Below are positions 12,920-23,400 of a stretch of 64,000 nucleotides of DNA, in pieces; position 1 is the first letter of the stretch, and each line of letters starts with the position of its first letter. The stretch spans positions 2,794,501 through 2,858,500 of the forward strand of contig CM049315.1 in NCBI GenBank assembly GCA_026874595.1, read 5' to 3'. The stretch comes from Sipunculus nudus (Eukaryota > Annelida > Sipuncula > Golfingiida > Sipunculidae). A program made the position numbers and the translations under genes. The notes below the pieces were generated by a model. It was given only the letters and a program-made list of their open reading frames with translations. It searched no databases and had not been told where the DNA came from.

Positions 12920-13795
12920 ATTTGCAAATATTTCATACAATACATTGACACCAGTGCAGCTGGTATTGGTTGTATCACATCATGCATGATCATTTCACTA
13001 ATCATTTGAAAATATTTCATACATTTACACCAGGTATAACATGTACTTAATGAACATATCACTTATCATTTGTAAATATTTCATACATGGACACCAGATA
13101 TAACATGTACTTCATAAAAATTTCACTTAGGCCAAAAAATGGTAAATGGTTCTCAGGCACTGCCTATGCACATCATTTCTAACCCCCCGCATAAATATCT
13201 TTCATTTTGATTTTCATCTTTCAAGATTTCCCTTGATATGTTATTCTTGTACCTGTTTACAAAAACAATATGTTATAATCTTTGCTTTTCCTATCCTAGA
13301 TCATATAAATTTTTATTGAAACATACAAAAAAGGTAAAAAAAAAATTGCCCACCTTTACTGATTTCTGAAAAAAGTGCCTGAGAACCATACCTTATTTGT
13401 GGCCTTATCATCTGTCAATATATCATACATTGTCAACCGGTAAACATGTATATTAAGATCATTTTGCTTTTCATTTATGAATATTTCGTACATTGTAACT
13501 GGTAACGTATCATATGTATTTCAAGATGATGATTTCACTTTTCATTTGTAAATAACCTGGTATAGGGAGTGTATTAAATGATCATTTTACTTTTCATTTA
13601 CTTTTCCATAAACATTATGCATATTTCATCTTTTTACTTTCCATTGGTAAATATTTCATATATTGACACTAGGTACAACATATTTTTCATTATCATTTTA
13701 CTTTTCATTTGTAAGTATTTCATACATTTATAACTGGTATCGGATGTATACCATGAGGCTGAATTAACTTTTCATTTGTAAATATTACATATGAT
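12920..13795. repeat. Degenerate ~65-bp tandem repeat, about 10 units, split by a MITE
   Basis: Each unit has TCATTTGTAAATATTTCATA followed by a short A/C-containing stretch and a T-rich end (TCATTTTACTTTT). The third unit is interrupted at 13130-13404 by a 275-bp element. Joining the flanks across one TTA restores a normal unit. Confidence 0.8.
13130..13404. mobile_element. Harbinger-type MITE with TTA target-site duplication
   Basis: The ends form an inverted pair, GGCC followed by GGTTCTCAGGCACT (13148-13161) and AGTGCCTGAGAACC (13374-13387) followed by GGCC. TTA lies immediately outside on both sides (13127-13129 and 13405-13407), the 3-bp TWA duplication expected of PIF/Harbinger elements. 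The 275-bp interior has no coding capacity, so this is a non-autonomous copy. Confidence 0.85.
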
Positions 13796-13946
13796 TATTA
13801 TGGTTCAGTTGTCAATAAATTATATATTTTTAGGAAGTTGTGTTCATTGGACTAATAACAAAATAGAATTTTAATAATGCCAGTGGTAAATATAGACACA
13901 TGTAGACACAGATATTGTTGAAGCCTCCCTGTCCAAATGTCATATA

Positions 13947-15304
13947 CTGTGGTTGCCTTTTTGTTCGCAAGGGTTTCAAATTCGCCATATTCGCGAATGT
14001 GGAATTTTCGCGAAAATGAAAACTTGGTGAATAAGAGGTCCAATCGTTGAAAATTGAAAAGTAAAAGGCTGACATGAATAAAAATAGATCGTGTATTGTC
14101 AAATATTGATATTTTAAATATCATATCTTTTCAATTGGCTTTCAGATATCCATTATTTTTGTTAAGATGCTGTGTACATAATCTAATACTTATAAAAGGA
14201 ATTCGGTTCACGTTTGTTCGCAATGTTCTCTAAAACCGCGTTGTGTACAATATTGTGCCATATATCATTTGAAAGGTTATTATCCCTGCAGTTACAAAGG
14301 CGATATGAAAATAAATAATTTTTAATGTACATATATTGTTGAGTGATTTTTCCGGGGTTTTTTTCACCGAGCACAGCCGAACTGCCTTCGGCAATCACCG
14401 GAATGCGTGCATCATGGTCACTTTACCTCTAACACTAAGGACTCTTGTTGATATGAATAACGCTTGCTTTCAATGAGGGATTTGACCCACGTGCGTGGTC
14501 AGTAAAAGAGAAAAACACATGTTTCTCGCTTTATGATATGGAGAGTTCAACCCAGGAGGATTAAAGACAAAACCTAGGGTCCCAATTTCAGGAACAGGGC
14601 TGAGGTGGGGTGGGGTTGGGTGGTGGCGGGGGTTTCAGGCCTCAAAATTTGTCTGATATGATGAAAAAAAAAGGTGGCGGTGGTTGAAAATGGGATACAG
14701 GCCCACTGCATGGAGTCCCGCTGGGTCCGCTTCTGCTACTTACGATGTATGCATATTTCTGTTTCCTGCTTCAGGAAAATTTTCCTTGAAACGTACATTT
14801 AATTAATCTTTCATGTGTTCCTCACATCAACCTATTCTTTATACGTCCAACGATAGAAACCAGTCAAATATCAACGAAACACTGGATGCCTCCGCGTCTC
14901 ATTCCGGGTCGCAATGTAAACCATCACTGACCAGGTCTTCAAGGTAAAACTACCGGGGTATGATTTTTGCCACGAGCACAGCGCCACAAAATAACAGTAA
15001 AAAAATATTTGAACTTATCGTATTCCGAGAGTATCCCACTTAAAATCTATATTTTCTTTTAACTTTTATAATAAAAAATGAGCCAATATTCAATATCTCA
15101 TTAAATATATCTCCCAAACCCCGGTAAAAAGCCCGGTATACCAGGTTTATCAGCTAGTATATGATGCAATCAGTTTATATAATAAGGTTATACTCTGCGT
15201 ATATGACTTTTTTTAAATGTAATCGCGAAAATGGAGCCCTCGCGAAACAATGTGAAGGTGAAAATCACGAGATATTAACCTCACGAATATAAAGCCAACC
15301 ACAG
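13947..15304. mobile_element. Non-coding element with inverted ends and TA duplication (Tc1/mariner-like)
   Basis: The left end CTGTGGTTGCC and right end GCCAACCACAG are inverted copies, each flanked by TA (13945-13946, 15305-15306). Both subterminal regions are rich in TTCGCGAA-type motifs, which are common in animal MITEs of this sort. The 1358-bp interior shows no transposase reading frame. Nested material may account for the length. Confidence 0.75.
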
Positions 15305-15529
15305 TATGTTGGATCTCTCTCCATGCCCCATCCCTTTCTTTAGTTATGGCCACAATATTCCATAATCTTATCATCAGTAAGAGGGGTATATCTGATTAAT
15401 CTCAAATTCACTGGCTTTACTGGTGATTTGGCGATATCATTTTTATTCAGCTGTCAGCTGTTTATACTCCCCAAGAATTCTTCTAAAACCGATTGATTTA
15501 GGCAGTATCCACCATTATCTTGTTCGTCT

Positions 15530-15775
15530 TCCCGGGCCTGTCAGACCTGGCTCGGAAAAACAGAATACACCTTAATAATTCAAAGATTAGAACGTAACCC
15601 TGAAGAAATGGGAAGATTATTATTTAGTCTATAGGTTGGGGTACTTTTTTCCTAATGTCATGGGTCCCCGCCAAGGGAAATTGCACTAACTTTTATTCCG
15701 AGAAATATTGGAATATCCTTGGAAATTCTGCAGATATTCCGGGTTTCACAGAGTGCCTCCGCACGGTTTAAGTAA
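15530..15775 (-). repeat. Right member of the inverted repeat pair (partner 12210-12455)
   Basis: The reverse complement matches 12210-12455 over about 240 bp with indels. No target-site duplication could be identified by eye, so the outer ends are uncertain. Confidence 0.75.
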
Positions 15776-16255
15776 CCACTCCAAGGATGGTCTCCTGAGC
15801 GTATCAACCCACCAAAGGTCACCATTCTGCAGACAACCAAGCCTATAACCAATAACCATCAGTCTTTAAACACTTAACTACAACAGTGCTTCTCTAAGAA
15901 ATATACCTGGCCAGGATTCATATTCACCGAATATACCATTATTTATGATTATACACACTCATACAGTCTACACACAACCGGTGTTGTGGATAAGCCATGA
16001 GAGCAAGGAACACTGGCTTTCTCTTCCAAATGCCCAACCGTAAAGATTACACTACAGAACTTCCAGGAAAGTAGCTGTACCATAAATTCTCTGATTAGGA
16101 CCACGTACATGAAATAAATGTTAAGCATTCCACATAGAGAATCAGGTCAATAATCAGTCAAAGAGTCAATAATCAAAATATTTGAAAACTTCACTTGTGT
16201 TTTTGCCATAATAAAGCTAAAACACAAGTGAAGCCTAGATATGGTTTGACCATTT
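15776..16255. other. Unique non-coding stretch
   Basis: No gene, array or inverted repeat recognised. Confidence 0.5.
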
Positions 16256-18415
16256 TTAGCTCAGCTGACTATAAGTCATCTGAGCTATAGTCGTGGTCCA
16301 TTGTCCGTCGTCCGTCCATCCATCCGTCCGTAGATGTGGCACGTTTTGAAACCGTAAGACCTAGGAATCCAAAATTCGGCATAATGTTAGATGTCCCCAA
16401 GATCTCCTACCAAGCCGAAAACTGGGTCTTTGAGAAATTTCCTTTGAGAAATTAAGGAAAAAGCTCAATTTTTTATTAAAAACCTGTTTTCACACTTCAG
16501 GACTTCCTAATATCAAAACCACTCACCTGTTTTTCTTCATATTTACCATAAATATTCCTCTATATAGTTCCTATGTACATGCCAGAAATTAGGTCTGTAT
16601 TTTATGATTTAAAAAATTATGGGCTCAAACATAATGCATTTTGTAAAAAATCAGGAAAGATATTTGATCACTTAACACAAAACATTTTTAAGCTATGGAC
16701 ATTTTTCCAGTAATATATCTTTAATTAATCAAAATTAAATTGTATACCCAAAATTAGATCAAAATCTGTTAAATTTTTTTAAATATTAGCAAAAATAAAA
16801 AATTGGTACCTTAAATTTTGCCTAAATTTGACCATGGCACGTTTTTTCTTATAAGTACATTTGATTTAATTTTCACAGCCAGTTTACATATGGATTTAAT
16901 CTGATGAATTTTGAATTTGAGCTTAAAAATATAAGCTTAAAAAATAGTCTAGCTATTGAAGTTAGAAGACTTAATGTATTTGTATTTTCTAGCATCATGA
17001 CCCTACTTTTGTTTACCTGGTAATCCAAAAATTGGCATAATGTTAGATGTAATTGTAAATATATTCTTCCATACATTTCCTATGTACATACCAAAATTTA
17101 GGTCAGTATTGCATAATTTGTTGAAGTTATAGGCCCAACATAATGCACTTTGTAAAATTCAGGATATATATTTACTCACTTAACATAAGAATGGCTGAGA
17201 CTTTTTATCAGGAATATAACATCATTTAATCAAGATTCAATTGTAAATGGAAAATTAGATCTGAAATTTGCAATTTTTTTAAGTTATTAGCATAAATATA
17301 AAATCAGTACCTTATATTTTGCCCAACTTTGGCACCAGCACGATTTTTTCCTCTAAGTACTGTTGATGTTATTTTCACAGCATGTACACATAAGGATAAA
17401 ATCTGTTAAAATCTTAAATTTGAAAAATAAAAGCTGCAAAATTAGGCTAGTTATTGAATTTGTTTGGAGGCTCTTGTTGTATTCCCTAACATTGTCAAGC
17501 AGTCCACTGAGGTCACTGTAGGTCATTCAATGCAACTCTCTATGCTCCCCAGGCTGTTATGTAATCTTATCACTTGGGCAAGCACTCTCTCTTGTTGAGC
17601 TTGATCAGGCTGCCAGCATAAATACCTCCGGGAGCCTTTCTCTCTCCCTCCATCCCATGCTGTTAACAGACCTGTACTCTAAACAAGATGAATCTTATAA
17701 TTTCACAATTTTTCAGCGATGAACAGTAACAACAGAGACCCCTCCCTGACCCACCGCTTCGATACACAGGACTAATATACAAGACAAAGCTTATAATTTT
17801 AATGTTAAAAAAATTCTTTTTGTTGAGACTTGGACAATTTTAATTTTATTTTTTTAAGAAAAAAATGTTAAGGAATTTAATCCTAATATTCAAATATGGT
17901 AAAATATTAGGACCTAATGTAAGTGCTAACTGACAAGATTTAAGAAGATATAAATACTTTGTAGCATTTCGTTTATATCTCTTAAAGTTGGTGGGGCCTA
18001 GGTGTGAATAACACTGTTAAACCTAGTTTTTAAAATTAGGAATATTGGTCAAACTTTGTGGGATTAATTTTTAACTCATATGGCCATATATTTAACTTTT
18101 GAAAAATTAATTACCTTCACACATTATTTGTTTATGAAATGGAACTTTTATATGACACTTACCGTAGGCCCATTTTCTCCCTTGGTGCATCACTAAATGG
18201 TTTCAGGCCAAAGGTTACATTTATTACACAGTCCATATGCTTTAGCTCATGTCCATTATTCTATAATTTACAGAGTTTCATTTACGCTGGGCCATTTTCT
18301 CTAAGCTTTTCAAATGGTAATATACATGGTAAAACCATAAGAAATAAAAATATTTTGCAGTTACTAATATTTTCCAAAATTCAGCTGAGCGATGTGACCC
18401 ATAGGTCCCTTGTTT
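16256..18415 (+). mobile_element. Interspersed element, subtype A, full copy
   Basis: The head TTAGCTCAGCTGACT folds with AGTCATCTGAGCT, and a (TCCG)n tract and the subtype-A body (GTGGCACGTTTTGAAACCG) follow. The tail has TCAGCTGAGC, then GACCCATAGGTC and CCTTGTTT. The length is about 2.16 kb. It has no coding capacity. A subtype-C element follows with no intervening sequence. Confidence 0.8.
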
Positions 18416-19350
18416 TTAGCTCAGTTGACTTTCAGTCATGCTGGGCTATAGCGATGGGTCTTTGTCCGTCGTCCTTCCGTCTGTCCGTCCGGCCGTTAGC
18501 AGGGCACAAATCTTAACCATAGGGGCTAGGGCCATGAACCCTATGCAGTCTTAAAGGTTCTAAAAAGATCTCCTTGCAAACCTGAAATTAGGTCACTGCG
18601 ACCTATATTCTCGAAGTTATGGGGTGTGTTTGCACCCCCCAGAAATAATTCTTCTAGCCAAAATTTTCATCCCAAACCTTCCATCTTTCACATACAGCTC
18701 ACCTACCAACATGGGAAGAACCATAATTATTTTGAAGTCAAAGGTCAAGGTCACAGTACCAACTTCTTTGAAAAGCCTGTGGATGCATTTTAAGCTAAAC
18801 CTTTCATCCCAATTCTTTGATCTTTCACATATAGCTCACCTACTAAGTGGGAGAAGAATCCTATAGATGTTGAGGTCACAAGGTCATAGGTCAGGGTCAC
18901 AGGATCCACTTCTTTGAAAAGGTTGTGGACACATTTCAAGCTAGACCTATCATTCTAAACCTTTCAGTACTGATATCGCTTCTCTGCCAGCAGGGGAAAA
19001 GACCTGTCGATTTTGAGGTCAAAGGTCAAGTTCACAGCACCCTCTTCTTGCGTGGAGTCATTTTCAGGCAAACTTTTCAATCTGTACTTTCCATCTGTCA
19101 TACATGACTTACCTACCAATAGGGGAAGAAGCCTATTGATGTTGAGTTCAAAAGGTCAAAGGTCAAGGTCACAATATTATTCTAAATGCTTGTGAACATA
19201 TTTTAAGTGAAACTGTTCAACCCAAACCTTCAGTCTTTCACATATGCCACATCTATGCATCACTGAATGTGATTCAAACTTCATATTTATGGGTCTTTTT
19301 GCATGAAGAAAAAACTAATTGATTTTAAAGGTCAGCTGGGTGCAGGTTTC
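18416..19350 (+). mobile_element. Interspersed element, subtype C, tail missing
   Basis: It has the same hairpin-type head as subtype A (TTAGCTCAGTTGACT) and a (TCCG)n tract. The body is built from ~150-bp imperfect units, each carrying AGGTCA motifs (for example near 18737, 18871, 19013 and 19141). It closely matches 41791-42720. No CTTGTTT tail is seen, so it is truncated at about 19350. Confidence 0.75.
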
Positions 19351-19881
19351 TCTGTCAACTATCCCTGAAGTGGTAAAACGATTTCCACAATGACTTTCTA
19401 CTCTTATTTCTTGGAAATGTGCATAATTTTGGACTGACAATATGGCAGCACATGGATTATGTGATATATCGAAATAAAATATGAGAATTCTCCGAAAAAC
19501 CTAGCTTATATAATTTGCTTATTTACATTAATCGGCAGAGCATGTCGACCGCACTTCGGTTATTATAGTAGATATTGATAATTTATTTGAAATTTGCATG
19601 TTGATTCGTTATTGTAACTCTGATGAAATAGATAATATTAGGATATAATGATTTCAGTTTTCACGAAAGCAACGTCAGGAAAGAAAACAATACAATGGTT
19701 AAAATCTTTAGCTCTTTGAACAATAATTCATGTACACAGGTATTAGGGCTTGCATAAACTTTCATAGCTATACCGTGTTTGATCAACATATATAAACTTT
19801 TATTATTTAAGTTAGGCTTTCCCATAAAACTTCAATTCCCGGCTACTTACATATGTAATTAAGTCACATAAATATAACATA

Positions 19882-19985
19882 GCGTCTAAATGGGACCCGT
19901 CCAACTGGGACCCATCTCACTGGGACCCGTCCAACTGGGACCGTCTAAATGGGACTCGTCCAAATGGCGCCTGTCCAACTGACAC
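19882..19985. repeat. 15-bp GC-rich minisatellite, about 6 units
   Basis: Units of the type GGGACCCGTCCAACT repeat with point changes, in otherwise AT-rich DNA about 300 bp upstream of the TMEM33 start exon. Confidence 0.85.
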
Positions 19986-20280
19986 TGCTGCCTAATAGGT
20001 GCACAATAGAGTTAATGGGCTTATCAGGTCTTAATTGCAATTAGTGCACTACTGACACTCAAGGCCTGGCTGGGCTTCTGACAGTTGATACTCCAGTCTA
20101 TAATCTCCTTGCTCCTCCATTGACTCATTTTGATCTGCACTATTTATTGCTTCTTTCTGTCAAAGGGACTACTATTCACAAGACCCTGGCAGACATTCTT
20201 AAATGGTCAGGAACCAAACTTTTGTTAACTCTCCTCCATCTTGATTGTTTGTTTGTTGATTTCTTTGTTTTCATTCTGTG

Positions 20281-20294
20281 TTTACTAGGTAAGA
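20281..20294 (+). promoter_or_regulatory. Splice acceptor abutting a donor-like sequence (recursive-splice-like)
   Basis: TTTACTAG is followed directly by GTAAGA, after a long pyrimidine-rich tract. An acceptor juxtaposed to a donor is the layout of a recursive splice site. The downstream 115-nt exon has its own strong donor. Function is inference. Confidence 0.4.
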
Positions 20295-20403
20295 TACATC
20301 GTCAGAAGCAATGGCTGACCAAGACAGCAGTGGGAGTAATACAGAGCAGCAGCAGCAACCACAGGGGGATGCAGGAGCCCCCAGCGGGATGCAGAGAGTA
20401 GCT
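20289..20403 (+). CDS. TMEM33: TMEM33 first coding exon (22 nt 5'UTR, then residues 1-31)
   Basis: A pyrimidine-rich tract ends in the acceptor TTTACTAG at 20288. The exon then carries 22 untranslated bases, ATG at 20311, and 31 codons of a polar Ser/Gln/Gly-rich leader, ending before the donor GTAAGTA at 20404. It ends in phase 0. Because it begins with an acceptor, at least one untranslated exon must lie upstream. The bases just after the acceptor read GTAAGA, so the junction is also a donor-like sequence. Only 20311-20403 is coding. Confidence 0.88.
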
Positions 20404-23400
20404 GTAAGTATATTTTATACAGTGGTGTTCTTTATAGTCCATCCCAGGGCTTGTGTCTACATGTTTTTTAGCAATAATTGTTAGCTCAGCTGACTACAAG
20501 TCATCTGAGCTGTAGTCATATTCCATCGTCCATCTTACCGTCTGTCTATCTGTTTGGCATACTGTGAGACGTCCCCAAATCTCCTACTAAACCAAAAACT
20601 GGGTCAGTGTGTGACTTCGTTCCTTCAAGAAATTAAGGAAAAACCTTAATTAAAAACCCATTCAGGACTACCTAATATCAAAACCACTTAGCTGTTTTTC
20701 TTAATATTTGTCATAAATATTCTCCTATATAATTTCTATATATATATATAAATAATATATTTACTCACTTAACAGGATAATTACTGAAGCTAGGGACTTT
20801 TTTTAAGTATATTCTTTTGTTTAATAAAAATTGTATACCCAAAATTAGATCTGAATTTTGTAAATTTTAACTCAGATGACTTTCAGTCAGCGATCACCCT
20901 TTGTCTGTCGTCCATCTGTCTGCCCCTTAACCAGGCACAAGTCATAATCAATGGACCTAGATTCTTCTTACTTGACATCCAGGGAGGTCTGTGAAAAAAT
21001 CTCCTTGGAAACCTGAAATTAGGTCTCTGTTACCCATATCCTCCAGGCTATGGGGCTCAGAAGTACCCCCCAGAATAATTAAAAATTTGATTCAAAGGCT
21101 CCAGTATGTGAATGACTTATGCATGGATCACCATAATTTTTGCATGAATATTGATCATGGGATGTTCCATCACTTCCTGTAGAATGGTGATGCCACCTGG
21201 ATTTTTCCAATTTTTACAAATTTTTTCTCTATTTTTGTCACCTTCAAAGCCACAGTTGTCCATTAACCAGGCACAAATCGTAACCACTGGACCTAGAATC
21301 TTCCTACTTCACATCCAGAGAGGTCCCTGAAAAATCTCCATTGAAACCTAAAATTAAGTGTCTGTTATTCATATAACCCCCGAGCTATGGGGCTCAGTAG
21401 TACCACCCCACCCCCCAACCAGAATAATTTAAAATTTAATACAAAAGCTCCATTATCAAACAACTAATGCATTGATTACCATGATTCTTTGCATGCATAC
21501 TGATCATGAAGTTTTATCATTTCCTGTAGACTGGTAGCAAAACCTGGTTTTTTAGCTCAGCTGACTATAAGTCATCTGAGCTATAGTCGTGCTCCATTGT
21601 CCGTCGTCCGTCCGTCTGTCCGTCCGTAGATGTGGCACGTTTTGAAACCGTAAGACCTAGGAATCCAAAATTCAGCATAATGTTAGATGTCCCCAAGATC
21701 TCCTACCAAGCCGAAAACTGGGTCTTTGCGACTTCGTTCCTTTGAGAAATTAGAGAAAAACCTCAATTTTTATTAAAATCCTATTTTCACACTTCAGGAC
21801 TGCCTAATATCAAAACCACTCATCTGTTTTTCCTCATATTTACCATAAATATTCCTCTATATAGTTCCTATGTACATGCCAGAAATTAAGTCTGTAAAGT
21901 ATAAATTCTTTAAGTTATGGGCCCAAACATAATGGACTTTGTAAAAAATCAGGAAAAAAAATAATAACTCACTTAAAATGAAAAATTTTGAAACTAGAGT
22001 CTATTTTCTCAAGTATATAACTATGTTTAATTAAGATTCAATTGTTTACCCAAAATTAGATCTGAATTTTGTAAATTTTTTAGGTTATTAGCATAAAAAA
22101 AAAATCAGTACCTTAAATTTTGCCCAACTTTGACCATGGCACGTTTTTTTCCTGTAAGCACCATTGATTTAATTTTCACAGCATGTAAACATAAATTTGA
22201 AAATAAAAGCTTGAAAATTAAGCTAGTTATTGATTTTTTTTTCTGTAGTCACTTGCTTTGATTACAGATGCAGGGTCCCACTCCAGGTCACTGGAAGTCA
22301 GCTATGCCAGGGTTTCTGATTTGTTACCGTCACTGGGGGAGATCCCCTGCTGTGACAGGTGTACAGTTATTCTCATATCACCACCCCAATCATCTCCCCC
22401 CCCCCCCATCCCCCCCCCCCCCCCCCCCCCGCAAACCCAACCCACCAAATGTTATGCAGTAATTGTTATTGTTTTCACTGTATCTCCTTAATTGTAATGC
22501 TGTTTCCACTCCGATATGCAAAAACTTTCCTTGAAAAAATAATTCAAGGTGTAATCCAGAAGATGAAATGTTGTGTAATGTAACATTTTTAAAGAAATCA
22601 ATTTTCTTTTAAATGATTTTAACAAATATAAATGAACCCATCAGTATGCTTAAATTATTATAAAATATGAAGCACATTATGGATAAATAAAGACACAATT
22701 AAAAATTTTGAAATCTAAATCAAGTATTATTTTTAGATATTTATTGTTTTGCAGATTTAAAAGATATATTTTTGTGGTAAAAAATAAATAAACATTTGTA
22801 TGCCTGATGTGGTGTTATCTGACAAGATTGAGATTTATGATGATGCAATTGAGAATTATGAATCAACTTTTATATTCAGATATATATGTTAAATTGGAAA
22901 TATATAGAAATATAAACTTAAATTAGAAAATAATTGATGTGATAAAAAAATCAGGATTTAATACAAACATTTGTTCATTATTTTCCTGCCTCAGCAGAAT
23001 TTGAGATCAGGCTTTGTTTGCCCTGTTTTATGTTGTTAATTAGCTATATTTCAGCTGTATACATTTCATAAAAAAATACATATATAATTAAAAATATATA
23101 TTATGCAAAAAAATAGATTCAATTGAACAATTGTGTAAACTACTGAAATGTCAACAGTTAATCGAAAAACCAACTAATGATCATGGTAATAGTACAGATC
23201 ATTTGTTCACAAACTGCTCACATGCTTTAGTTTCAACATTAGGAAACACATGGTCAGGTCACAAAATATTTTTGCAACAATTTTTCTGCTCATCAATACA
23301 AACCAATCATATAAACCAACCATAGCCTTTATTACCTCTTCCTCTTACACTTTATCTCCATTAGATATTATTTTAGATTTTTACCTTCAAGGTTAATGTC

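Noticed and set aside
22258-22583. Pro-rich open frames, also seen at 30356-30664
   Set aside because: Proline comes from the poly-C tract and the frames lie inside subtype-A elements; frame and length differ between copies.
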